From positions 95,250,743 through 95,314,742 of the forward strand of contig CM060691.1 of assembly GCA_030686995.1 (NCBI GenBank): a stretch of DNA of 64,000 bases, in the 5' to 3' direction. Shown here piece after piece: positions 1-9,491 of this stretch. The DNA is from Artemisia argyi (Eukaryota; Streptophyta; Magnoliopsida; Asterales; Asteraceae). The position numbers and the translations under genes are program-made. The first letter of the stretch is position 1. Each line of letters starts with the position of its first letter. A model generated the notes under the pieces. That model was given only the letters and a program-made list of their open reading frames with translations, had not been told where the DNA came from and made no database searches.

Positions 1-475
1 TTAATAAGTAATTAATAGTTAGTAATTAATTAATAATAATTAATTAAATAGTGTAAAAATTAATTTTAATTTTCTAAAAAGTTTCTTTTATTATTAGGAT
101 TGTAAAAATGTGATTTTCATCTTTGTAAGTATTTTATTTTACCAAAACTCGCGTTTTATTTCGTACGTTAACGTAAATTTAAATATAACGTACGCGTTTT
201 TAGATTTTAAACGTTTCTGGGTTTTCAAACTTTGCAGTCTTGTTAATATAGTTTATTTAAGCTATTTCATTGTATAAATCAGTAGTGTAATCACTCACAA
301 ACCCCTTTTCCTGTCCAAATTCACCCGATCACAAACCCGTTTTGATTACCATCCACACCTCGTCGGGACATAACGACCTGGTGATACCCTTTATTACCCA
401 AAAGCATTGGTCTAGGCTTTTTGATTTTGTTGACCATTCTTTGGTCAATATAAGTTGATGGTTTAGCATCAATCA
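1..475 (+). repeat. G1 5' LTR, distal (U5) end
   Basis: The AT-rich start, the ACGCG-rich stretch near 180-210 and the end at CAATCA (470-475) match the end of the G6 LTR (about 55380-55870). It is followed five bases later by the primer-binding site. The rest of the LTR lies to the left of the window. Confidence 0.8.
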
Positions 476-480
476 ATTTT

Positions 481-498
481 TGGCGCCGCTGCCGGGAA
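481..498 (+). other. G1 primer-binding site (tRNA-Asp type)
   Basis: TGGCGCCGCTGCCGGGAA differs at two positions from the complement of the 3' end of plant tRNA-Asp(GTC). Athila-type elements are known to prime from this tRNA. The match fixes the LTR end just upstream and the plus orientation of G1. Confidence 0.85.
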
Positions 499-767
499 GG
501 TTGTGCACGTTTTTCTAAAACGGTTTGCTGATTAGTGCTTTTGGAATTCGTTCCATTGTACATTTATCCATCCTTTGTTCATATTTTCTTAGTATCAAAA
601 CAAAATGGTTCATGAAAACATTTTAAACTCAGTTTTCAACGAACACAAAAACATTTTCTTTATCATTTGTACAAAATGTTTTCCAAAAACCAAAAAAATA
701 TCCATCTTTACCCTCCTACCTTTTTGATTCTTTATCCCTACCCCTCTATACACATTTGATTCTTTCT

Positions 768-1295
768 ATGTCTCATCCACACTTTCTGGTTTGCCAATGG
801 TGTGGTAATCCTCATAATGGTGGCAATTGCCCCAGTTGTGGCATGGTAGAATCAGGAAACGGGTCTGTCTATAACCCAGATCCCTATTCCTATCATGACA
901 CCACTGATTCATTCCACCAGCTACCACACCATCAGTCTCAGCAGTTTTACTGTTGTGAGTACTGTGGTGGTTCACATTACAGTTCTGATTGTCAATCGGG
1001 AAACACGCTTGTCTATGAGCAGTTTCCTGATAACGATTATGACTCTAGCACGTACAACCCACAGCCACATCAGTTTTACTGTTGTGATTACTGTGGAGGT
1101 CCACACTTCAGTTCCGATTGTCAAACAAGGAATCCATTTCCTTGTAATAATTTTGACACATCGTATTATGATGAACCTCCACCTCAGCCAATTCCTCAAA
1201 GTCTTCTCCTTGATCTTTTGGATTTAGTGAAAGACTTGAAAGGAATCACACACACCCAGATAGTCCAAAACAAAAATCGATGGAAAAATTGTTAG
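768..1295 (+). CDS. Triple CCHC zinc-knuckle protein of G1
   Basis: The first ATG in this open frame is at 768 and gives 175 residues. Three knuckles of spacing CX2CX3HX4C lie at C9/C12/H16/C21, C63/C66/H70/C75 and C106/C109/H113/C118. The second and third share a QFYCC-Y-CGG-H-SSDC core and sit 43 residues apart, so they arose by duplication. Linkers are rich in Tyr, Asn, Asp and Pro. CCHC knuckles of retroelement Gag bind nucleic acid, but no capsid domain accompanies them here. The end overlaps the next ORF by 16 bp in the -1 frame; one ancestral frame broken near 1270-1290 is likely. Its role is unknown; RNA binding or packaging is an inference. Confidence 0.65.
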   Translation: MSHPHFLVCQWCGNPHNGGNCPSCGMVESGNGSVYNPDPYSYHDTTDSFHQLPHHQSQQFYCCEYCGGSHYSSDCQSGNTLVYEQFPDNDYDSSTYNPQPHQFYCCDYCGGPHFSSDCQTRNPFPCNNFDTSYYDEPPPQPIPQSLLLDLLDLVKDLKGITHTQIVQNKNRWKNC

Positions 1296-2428
1296 CTGAA
1301 GAGCATGCTGCTAAAATAAATTCCCAAGATGCCTATAAAAGATCTATTAGGGAATCAATTGCAAAAGAAAAAGCAGCCAGATCTAGCTCTCGATTTCGTT
1401 TCATTTCTGATGACAGTGATGATGAAGATACACTTGATATTCTTCAATTCTATAAAGATTCATCAGATGAGATACCATCAGTTGAGATTCCATCTCAACG
1501 CACTGTTATCACACCCGAGGTTCCCACTCACTCTCTGAGCATGGGGGACGAGCATCTAGACACTGTTCCTCAAAAGGAATCAGACGAATTCATAAAGTCT
1601 AGTGTTGAGAACCTTGTCTCAATCCCAAGAGAGTCACAGGGAATTCTTGATCATATGTGTGATATCCCTCCTCCTCTTGTCTTCCCGACTGATCATGTTG
1701 AGATGTTCTCCGATTCTACTAATGACGATTCGTTATCTTGTGAAGACATCGTTTTTATGGAAGAATTACCTTCTAAGCTAGTTAGCTTAGAAGAAGAGAA
1801 TGATGAGATTGACACTGAAATCAAGGATGAAGTACTTCGTGCAACATTATTGAACGTCGATCTCCTCATTTCTAAAATCGAGGATTTCAATATGAAACCT
1901 ATTTCATCTCCTATCCCCATAAAGGATAGTGAATTTTTCTCCGATGATCCTATACCGGAGTTTGAAGCCTTTACCTTTGATCATATGGGAGAGAAGATTA
2001 GTGGCAGTACCACTTCTCATTCTCAAATTTCTCTCCCCGAATATGATTCATTCACCTTTGAGGAGTTCTCCGGTGAACTCACTCATATCATATCTCCACC
2101 GGAGTATGATAACTTTCACTTTGATCTAGACAAAGTTGATCTTTGTTTTCCAGAGGGAAATATTCTCAAACTTGAGAATTTGATTGATATCAAAATCCCA
2201 ACCCTCCCACCCATAATATGTCTAGATCATACGAGCCTAAATGATGAGATTCATGATACACCAATCATGAATTCTCTTTCTGATGATGATGAGTCAATCT
2301 TGATTGTCATCAAGATCTTTCTACCCTTCTTCACCTATCGGGTGACTTCTCCTGTTCTTCACTCCTTCGGGAATGAAGACATTATATTTGACCCCGGCAT
2401 CACCGCTTATAGTTTATACTATTTTTAG
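1280..2428 (+). CDS. Acidic protein of G1, unknown function
   Basis: This 382-residue frame is open from ATG 1280. Residues 1-40 are basic and helical. From residue 45 the chain is strongly acidic and rich in Ser, Pro and Phe, with runs such as SDDSDDEDT and repeated PEYDxFxF units (PEYDSFTFEEFSG, PEYDNFHFD). I see no signal peptide, zinc site or enzyme motif, and no membrane segment except a short hydrophobic run (ILIVIKIFLPFF) near residue 340. Similar acidic ORFs following zinc knuckles occur in composite-family retroelement annotations, as far as I recall. It probably formed one polyprotein with the upstream knuckle ORF. Confidence 0.6.
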   Translation: MEKLLAEEHAAKINSQDAYKRSIRESIAKEKAARSSSRFRFISDDSDDEDTLDILQFYKDSSDEIPSVEIPSQRTVITPEVPTHSLSMGDEHLDTVPQKESDEFIKSSVENLVSIPRESQGILDHMCDIPPPLVFPTDHVEMFSDSTNDDSLSCEDIVFMEELPSKLVSLEEENDEIDTEIKDEVLRATLLNVDLLISKIEDFNMKPISSPIPIKDSEFFSDDPIPEFEAFTFDHMGEKISGSTTSHSQISLPEYDSFTFEEFSGELTHIISPPEYDNFHFDLDKVDLCFPEGNILKLENLIDIKIPTLPPIICLDHTSLNDEIHDTPIMNSLSDDDESILIVIKIFLPFFTYRVTSPVLHSFGNEDIIFDPGITAYSLYYF

Positions 2429-3330
2429 CCTGGGTCATTATATCTCATCGGTGTGGAACTTTCACGTGCTTCCAATGTTTGTCCAAACATCTTGAATGAA
2501 AGTCCGATGGAGATTATTTCTTCCACCTCATGCTTCCCCAAGGACAAATGAATTCGGGGTCGAGTCAAGCTAGCGACTCGGTAAACAAAAACAGTAGCAT
2601 GCTTATAGGGTTTTCACCCTAAGTGTGGGGGAGTCCCCCATGCTATGGTTACAAATGAAGTGAAAATACAAAATGGTGTTTTCCACGCTTAGCTTGTAAT
2701 GTTGCCTTTTTACGTTCAAAGAGTTGGCATAATAGCCGGGACTTTGAATATTGAGGACAATATTCATGCTAAGTGTGGGGGGTATTCTAGCGAATTTTAT
2801 CACATTTTACCATCTAATACCCCCGTTTTTAGCCAAAATTTCAAAAAAATTTTAAAAATTTTTCACTGGTGCTTCAAAATTTTTGTGGTTATCAATCCGC
2901 CATGTCTAACCAACAAAGGGATTGGCTAATCCAGGAGCAAATGGCTCTTGGTAAAGATATATCAAATCTGTTTATGGCTTGCAATTTGCCCAAAATTGTA
3001 TGGTACCTCAACTCGCCATATCTCATAAAGCGAATGAGTTGGCTAGCCCACAAGATTATGGCTTGTGGTAAAGGCAGTGGAAAATCCATAATTGGTAATC
3101 AACTCACCAAGATGTTGACTATTCCATCAAGAGTTGGCTAGTCCAGAAGCAAACGGCTTTTGGTAAAGACTAATCAAATCCGTTGACAGCTGGTGGTTTG
3201 CTATAAATCACACGGTTATCAGGTGTACCACAGTTCTCACACCTGGCTACTCCAGAAGTGATGGATTTTGGTAAAGAGTTTAAAATCCATCAAGTTTTCA
3301 AAACAGTTATTGCTAGGGACTAGCAATATT
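2429..3330 (+). other. G1 3' non-coding tail
   Basis: No credible gene is present. Two blocks typical of the tails of Athila/Tat elements are visible: AAGTGTGGGGGAG near 2620, and TTGAGGACAATATTCATGC followed by TAAGTGTGGGGGG near 2750-2781. Both resemble the true polypurine tract at 3331-3344, so the tail holds several PPT-like copies. The distal part (about 2890-3300) is an array of hairpin repeats listed separately. Confidence 0.6.
2890..3300 (+). repeat. Four-copy hairpin repeat array in the G1 tail
   Basis: Four degenerate units of about 80-110 bp each carry GGTAAAG inside a loop of 22-24 nt, closed by complementary arms. The arms are AAATGG/CTGTTT (2939-2944, 2968-2973), ATTATGG/CCATAAT (3055-3061, 3086-3092), AACGG/CCGTT (3152-3156, 3180-3184) and TGATGG/CCATCA (3259-3264, 3287-3292). 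Stems differ between copies but stay paired, while the loop is constant. A short TGG...CCA hairpin precedes each unit. The same module occurs in C1 and C4. Confidence 0.75.
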
Positions 3331-3344
3331 TTAGTGTGGGGGAT
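3331..3344 (+). other. G1 polypurine tract
   Basis: TTAGTGTGGGGGAT directly precedes the 3' LTR start TGATGAGT. This is the expected plus-strand primer position and supports the LTR boundary at 3345. Confidence 0.8.
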
Positions 3345-4123
3345 TGATGAGTGGTCAAACACTCATCATTTTTGGTCTAATCTGAACTGCAAAACATACA
3401 AAAACACTCAGAAATGCATCAAAATACTGAAAATATTTCAAAATTGTGTTTTATATGTTTTAGATGCAAAATGAGTAAAAAGAGATGAAAAACGTACAAA
3501 GTTTGCAAAATTGGCAGTTTCAGTCCCTCAACTTTCAAAATTTGACAAAACTAGTCCCTGGTCATTCAAAATATGGAAAATTATCACCAAAGGTCCTTTT
3601 GAACTCATAAGTTGTCATATTTAGTCCTTTGGTGAAAAATCTCAAAAGTTTTGGAAAATTACAAAATTAGACCCTGGAGTTTCAAACTTTGGCAGATTTG
3701 GCCTCTGGTGGGATATTTTTGAAAGAAAAGTCAAATATGATCCTTGGGAATTCACATTTGCACTTTTAATCCCTAGATGAAAAGTTTTGGAAATTTGCAT
3801 TTTGGTCCCTGGAGTTTCAGAAAATGACAGAATTGGTCCCTGGTGGGAATTTTTAGATGAAAAATCATTTTTAGTCCTTGGAAATTCAAAAATATTCAAT
3901 ATTGGTCCTTGGATAAAAGTTTTTCACAGTTTGGCAAAAATGACCCCTCAACTTTCAAAAATGACAATTTTGGTCCCCGGGTGTTTTATTTTAGAAAATT
4001 GCAATATTGGTCTTGTTAATATTCACATGTGGCAAATTTGGTCCTCATGATAAATTTTGAAAAGTTTCATTTGCAGCCCTCAATTTTCAGAGTTTACACT
4101 TTTGGTCCTTGTGATTTTCTATT
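3345..4123 (+). repeat. G1 3' LTR, truncated U3 part
   Basis: It opens with TGATGAGT(N8)ACTCATCA, an 8-bp terminal hairpin also present at the G6 LTR start with a different loop. From about 3520 to 4115 it holds many degenerate copies of a phrase like 'TTTGGTCCCTGG-TTTCAAAA-TGGCAAAAT', more than in the matching part of G6 (52340-52660). Homology to G6 ends near 4123, before any TATA box, where copia RT sequence takes over. Confidence 0.75.
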
Positions 4124-5151
4124 TACTGGAAAATGGATTTCAAAGAGGCAAGATTGATCCAACTTTGTTCATCAAAAAAACCAAGAAAGACATCTTGCTG
4201 GTACAGATTTATGTTGATGACATTATCTTTGGATCCACAAACCAAGAGTTGTGTGTAGAGTTTGAAAAACTTATGCATAATAAGTTTGAAATGAGTTCCA
4301 TGGGGGAACTTACTTTCTTTCTGGGTCTCCAAGTGAAACAATCAAATGAAGGCATATTTATCAGCCAAGATAAGTATGTAGCAGAGATCCTAAGCAAGTT
4401 TGGGTTTGCAGATTCAAAGGTTGCAAGTACACCAATGGATCCAGAAAAGGGGTTACTCAAAGATGCTGAGGGTGAAGATGTTGATGTGCACAATTACAGA
4501 TCAATGATTGGGTCCTTGATGTACCTTACATCATCAAGACCAGATATCATGTTCTCAGTATGTGTATGTGCAAGGTTTCAAGTAAATCCAAAAGTTTCTC
4601 ATCTTACAGCAGTCAAAAGGATCTTTAGATACCTCAAGGGTCAACCTAAATTGGGTCTATGGTATCCAAGGGAATCATCTTTTGATTTGGTAGCTTATTC
4701 AGATAGTGACTATGCTGGTGCAACCCTAGACAGAAAATCCACAACTGTTGGATGTCAATTTCTTGGCTGCAGACTCATATCATGGCAATGCAAGAAGCAA
4801 ACAATGGTGGCCAATTCTACAACTGAAGCAGAATATGTTGCAAGTGCAAGTTGTTGTGGCCAAGTTCTTTGGATCCAGAATCAATTGCTTGACTATGGGT
4901 ACAATTTTCTTAACACCATTATTTACATTGACAATAGCAATACTATTTGTATCATTAAAAATCCAGTTCAACATTCAAAAACAAAACACATTGAAATCAG
5001 ACACCATTTCATAAGAGATTGCAATGAGAAAAGGTTAATTCAAGTTGTCAAAATTGATTCTGAAAAGAATTTTGCAGACCTTTTCACCAAAGCTTTTGAT
5101 TTAGGTAGGTTTAAATACCTGGTAGCAGGTATTGGTATGATAAATCTTTGA
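4124..5151 (+). CDS. pol: Copia reverse transcriptase C-terminus and RNase H (5'-truncated)
   Basis: The frame has no stop from the junction near 4124 to the natural stop at 5149-5151. It begins within RT (ENGFQRGKIDPTLF), has the RT active-site box YVDDIIFGS at 4210-4236, then the connection and RNase H segments with AYSDSDYAG, TEAEYVA, the HSKTKHIEIRHHFIRD block and FTKAFD near the end. These are the standard Ty1/copia motifs in the standard order. Everything N-terminal to the YVDD region is missing, so no functional enzyme can be made. The undamaged frame suggests the source element was young when truncated. Confidence 0.9.
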
Positions 5152-6009
5152 AAAACATGTGTTTTTGTATATAAATAAACAAGTTCTGGCCTCTAAACAT
5201 GGTACTGCTAGTTAGTCATAAGGTACTGTCAGTACATAATTGCTACTGCTAGTTCAAAGATTGCTCTGTTTTTGTTCATCTTGATGCTTAAATGTTAAAC
5301 AATGCTATAAAACAAGTGCTTTGCACTCTGTTCTTTTGGTCTACAACTAACCATTTCAGGTTAATCAAGATTGCTAACAAAATCAGGATGTGGAAATGGT
5401 AATCAGTTCACCAAGTTTTTCAAAACTTAAGAGCTGGCTAGTCCAAAGCAAACGGCTCTTGGTAAAGACTTTTCAAATCCGTTGATAGCTGATAGTTTGC
5501 TAAAAACTATAAGGTAATCAGTTCACCCAGTTTCAAAAACTTAAAGAGCTGACTAGTCCAAAAGCAAACGGCTATTGGTAAAGACTTATCAAATCCGTTG
5601 ATAGCTGATAGTTTGCTAAAAACTATAAGGGATTTTTTACTAAAATATCAAAGAGACTGCCAAGTTATATTTCTAAATACAAGGTACTGGTAGTTCAAAT
5701 TTTAGTACTGGTAGAGAAAAATGGTACTGCTATATAGCCGTTGAGTCTGTCAGGTTAAAATTATAGCCGTTGTTTTTAAAGGGTATTTTTGTGAATTACT
5801 CATGTTTTCCTCGAATTAAGGATATAGTTATTATAATAAAAGATCTTTTTGACCGCCTTTTCAATTACTTATCCATATCTTTCATAGTCGGTCAAAAATA
5901 ATTTTCTCATAATCAATCCTTATCATAATAAACACTCACCTTTCATCTTCTACCAGTACAACAATAAAATCCCACCATCATAATCAAATTTTTCATCAAA
6001 CCTTGAACC
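5152..6009 (+). other. C1 spacer between RNase H and the extra ORF
   Basis: This is a non-coding stretch of about 860 bp. It contains phrases with GGTACTG(C/G)TAGTT (5200-5250, 5680-5730), two hairpin repeats (5389-5630), and an AT-rich segment before the ORF start at 6010. The same order is seen in C4 on the minus strand (62858-63722). Confidence 0.65.
5389..5630 (+). repeat. Two-copy hairpin repeat, same module as in G1
   Basis: Two units of about 116 bp carry stems AACGG/CCGTT (5451-5455 with 5479-5483; 5567-5571 with 5595-5599) around 23-nt loops containing TTGGTAAAGACT. An outer pairing AGCAAAC...GTTTGCT is also possible. The loop is nearly the same as in the G1 array at 2890-3300, although G1 belongs to another superfamily. 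Confidence 0.75.
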
Positions 6010-8643
6010 ATGGCTCGTCTAAGTTTTGTCAAACGTCACAACCAACTAGCATTTTTGGAAAAGTCTGATGAAAATTAATCTTTTCATCAAGCAGTGGATT
6101 TTCTAAACAATTCTTATGTCAGGTTTGCTTTACTCGTGAATCCCACTATTTTTTAATCTCAAATTTCACAATTTTGGCAAACTGCTAAAGTTAACACTCT
6201 TAGGGATGGGATTCAAGAGTTAATGGTCAAAGTGGATGGTAGAACCTTGACTTTTACCGAATCATCCATTAGAAGACATCTTCATTTGGATGATTCAGAT
6301 GGCATTAGTCAACTGCCTGATACTAAAATCTTTGAAAATTTGACAAAAATGGGGTATAGTGTAACTTCTACAAAGCTTACATTTCTTAAAAAGCATTTTA
6401 CCCCTCAATGGAGATTTTTGATTCATACAATCCTTCATTGTTTAAGCCAAAAGAAAACCTCATGGGAGCAGTTTAGTGGTAACATGGCTGCAGCTCTCAT
6501 TTGCCTAGCAACAAACAAGAAATTCAACTTTTCAAAATATATTTTTGAAGGATTGGTTAAAAATGTGGACAGTGAAACAAAGTTTTTGATGTACCCAAGG
6601 TTTATTCAGTGCCTCATCAACAAATCCAAACATTTGTTACTTCCCCCAAACAAACCTTTTAAAACTCCCAAACTTACACACAAGGTTTTTTTAAACATGA
6701 AAATTGGTTTTCAAGGAGAAGAAGTACCACTTTTTGAGGAAATGTTACCAAAACATTCTGAAGAACCACCCACATCATCTGATCATTCACCACCACACCC
6801 ATCACCAGTACCATCCATCACTCCAACAGTACCATCAGTCACACCACCATCACCAGTACCATTACCATCTCACCAACCAACACAAACACCATCTGCAACA
6901 TCACCATCATTATCACATCATAACTCACCACCACAATCTCCTCCACAACAAAGTGTAGATGCTCAGACTGTAAGGGAATTAAAAGAGCAAGTGCAGCACT
7001 TGCAAACTACTCTTGAAAGTCAAAACAAACATTTTACAGAGATCAACACCAAGTTAATAAAGAGGGTTGAGAAATTAGAGTTGAAGGGTAAAAGAACATC
7101 TCAGTTGGTTGTTTCTAGTTCTTCAAGTTCAGATGCAGAGGGTTTGGGTCTCTCTTCTAAAAAGGGGAGGATGGGTAGTTCTAAAAATGAAGAAGAGATT
7201 CAATTTCAATTTCATGAAGGAATTCAAGTGATTGATGAAGAGCCTGTTATTCAAGAAACAGAGCCTGCTATTGAAGAAAAGGAGCCTGTTGATGCAAAAG
7301 ATACTGCTGAAGCAGAGCAAGATACTGCTGAAGCAGAGCAAGAGCCTGCTAGGATTCAAAAGCTATTGGCTATGGAGTTAAAAGGTTCTGATCAAATGTT
7401 TTACAAAAGAAAGAGGGGATCACAGCCTCAGGGGAGGTTTCTTGTTCCTGATGAACAATCTGTTGCTCCAAGTCTAGAATCATCTCCAAAAGACAAGGGC
7501 AAGAAAATTTTATTTGAAGATGAACCAAAGCCTAAAAAGTTGAAGAAGAGTGAACAAGTTCAGATAGCTGTGGATGAAAAGTTGTCCAAACAGCTTCATG
7601 AAGAAGAAGTTATGGAGGCTGAAGAAGAATCAAGAATGCTGCAAGAAAAGTTTGATGCTCAGCTGCAATACATCATTTCCATTGATCCAATTGTAAGGGG
7701 TGAAGCTTATACTTTGGTGTGTGATGAGTCTCTTAGCTCAGATGAAATGACAATCAAGCTCAATGATTTCATCACTAAGAAATACAATCAAGAGGCATTG
7801 GATGATGTTTATCAGCAGATCCAGAAGAATTAGAAGAAAGGGTTTAAAATGCCTCATTCTGAGGCAGATCAGAAGAAATTCTTCAAGATATATCTGAAAA
7901 GAGAAGTGAACATGAAGGATCATCAACTCAAAGGTAAATCTTTTGATGAATTGAAGCTTCTATACTTAAAGGCTTACAGAAGAAACAAAACCACTTTTCT
8001 CATGGATACACAAGAAAGGCCTTCCAAAGGAAGAAAAGATGATCAGAAGGAACAAGCAGAGAAAGCAGACTTGCCTCCTGTTCAGTCAAGAGAAATGGTT
8101 GTCCATGTTCCACAAATTGTTTTTGCTGAACCTTTACATGCAAGGCATCCAGTCATAGATTGGGAAATCTACAATGACAAGTTTGGCAAAGCATGGAAGA
8201 TAACAAGAGTTGGAAAAAAGGTTGAGATTTTCAAGAACTTTGAAAATCTACTTAGAGCATGTAACAGAATGGATTTAGATGAATTATGGGTATTAGTTCA
8301 AGAGAAGCTGAAAACCAAGTATAAACCTGATGCAAAGGAGCAAGAGCTATGGGTGGAGTTCAGCAGATTGTATGATCCAAATCCTACTGATACACATTGG
8401 AAATTTCCTTACTATGATTTATCTGTTACATGGGAATACTTCAGCATGAGTCATGTTCATCATCTTTCCACTCAGAGTGGAATAGAACTCTTTATGCTAG
8501 GTGAGAAGGAGTATCCTTTAAGCTATGAAGTATTATCAGTCTTGATCTCCAACAAGCTATTATGTGAAGAAGAAACTGATGCGGTCAAAAGATTGAAGGA
8601 AAGCATATTGGATCAGTATGAAAGCCTAAGGAGAAATAGATAA
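6010..8643 (+). pseudogene. Sirevirus extra (env-like position) ORF, three nonsense codons
   Basis: One reading frame of 878 codons runs from ATG 6010 to the stop at 8641, interrupted only by TAA 6076-6078, TAA 6154-6156 and TAG 7831-7833. The C4 copy has sense codons at the first and third of these places. Order: a conserved N-terminal domain of about 240 residues; a Pro/Ser/His-rich linker (6770-6950); a coiled coil (6970-7090); acidic repeats with EPA/EPV and TAEAEQ (7230-7350); a basic stretch with KRKRG; and a conserved C-terminal domain (8100-8640). It occupies the position of the env-like ORF of Sireviruses, but I see no signal peptide or membrane segment, so an envelope role is doubtful. 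The product's function is unknown. Confidence 0.8.
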
Positions 8644-8726
8644 AGTTTTTGGAAGAGTTCCCTCAAATCCTCAAGGTATGAATTTTATTCACAAGAAACT
8701 TGGTTATTTTAAAAGGGAATAACAAG

Positions 8727-8739
8727 TTTAGGGGAGGAT
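8727..8739 (+). other. C1 polypurine tract
   Basis: TTTAGGGGAGGAT immediately precedes the LTR start TGTTGGGAAT. C4 has the same tract on the minus strand at 60151-60165. Confidence 0.85.
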
Positions 8740-9491
8740 TGTTGGGAATAAAATGCACAAGTAAAAGAGTCTGCCAGAAGAGCCTGCTAGATGATAGTTA
8801 AGTCTGCCTCTTAAGTTTTGTTGATGATGAAGATACACAAACAGTACCTTCTGGGTAAGAAGGTACTGCTAGTTAAAGAAGGTCCTGCCAGTATTAACAA
8901 CAAGTTGTTATATTTTATTTAGAGATATTTAGTTGTATTATTAGTCTTTGTACAAAGTTATACGTTAAGTAGAAGTAGTACAAAAGTCTCAGTAGATACA
9001 ATGGAGTGTTTTACCTTGAAAGGTGTAATATTAGGATAAGATAAGTCTCTAATATATTATATTAGACAACTTGACAACTTGTAATAAGGGCTCCTTATGC
9101 TATAAAAGGAACCCTTAAGTCACCTTCTTAGACATAGTTTTTGATAGATCACATGCACAACAAGTAAGCATACTTGACAACTAGATCAATCACTACATGC
9201 AAAACTTCCACCTCTAGAATCCTTTTTCACGTATCAAAGATTCAAGGTTACACTTGTAATCCTGGCGATAGTTTAGATCACCCGTATTATTTCATCAATA
9301 ATATTGAATCATTTTGTGTTATTCATGTTGTGTTCATCACTCTAAACTTATTTACGTTTACTTATTCACCACCTTTGTTCCTTTAGTGTGTTTTAGTAAA
9401 TTTCGCGTGCTAAATCACATTCATTCATAAATATCCCAAACACATCATTAAGATTAACATCCCAAGTGTTTACACAAAGAATCCTTCCACA
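8740..9491 (+). repeat. C1 3' LTR
   Basis: It starts with TGTTGGGAAT after the polypurine tract and ends at CTTCCACA. The end is set by the C4 LTR, where the same sequence meets unrelated gypsy DNA at 59467/59468. The LTR is 752 bp, longer than the C4 copy (683 bp). It holds a TATA box inside an inverted repeat at about 9086-9118. Confidence 0.8.
9086..9118 (+). promoter_or_regulatory. C1 LTR core promoter: TATA box within an inverted repeat
   Basis: TATAAAA at 9101-9107 lies between the arms AAGGGCTCCTT and AAGGAACCCTT (10 of 11 pairs). The C4 LTR has the same arrangement around TTTTATA on its opposite strand (about 59786-59816). Transcription is expected to start some 25-35 bp downstream. 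Confidence 0.7.

Larger units (their letters stand above)
1..4123 (+). mobile_element. G1: non-autonomous Athila-like LTR element, both ends incomplete
   Basis: The parts in order are an LTR end (1-475), a primer-binding site matching tRNA-Asp, a zinc-knuckle ORF, an acidic ORF, a non-coding tail with hairpin repeats, a polypurine tract at 3331-3344 and the start of a 3' LTR at 3345. The LTR stops at about 4123, where copia coding sequence begins. No gag capsid domain, protease, reverse transcriptase or integrase is visible, so the element is non-autonomous. The LTR end and LTR start match those of G6 (52162-55870), which does carry gag-protease, so G6-like elements are the likely helpers. 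The 5' start lies outside the window. Confidence 0.8.
4124..9491 (+). mobile_element. C1: 3' part of a Sirevirus-like Ty1/copia element
   Basis: From left to right it contains the end of reverse transcriptase and all of RNase H (4124-5151), a spacer with two hairpin repeats, a long extra ORF (6010-8643), a polypurine tract (8727-8739) and a 3' LTR (8740-9491). An additional ORF between RNase H and the 3' LTR is characteristic of the Sirevirus (SIRE/Maximus) lineage. Gag, protease, integrase and most of RT are missing, and the left end is fused to a gypsy LTR. C4 at the right edge of the window is a second copy of this family in the opposite orientation. Confidence 0.85.

Noticed and set aside
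1269..1295. Programmed -1 frameshift joining the two G1 ORFs
   Set aside because: No classic slippery heptamer is in the correct phase; an accidental indel is as likely, so it is only noted in the gene entries.
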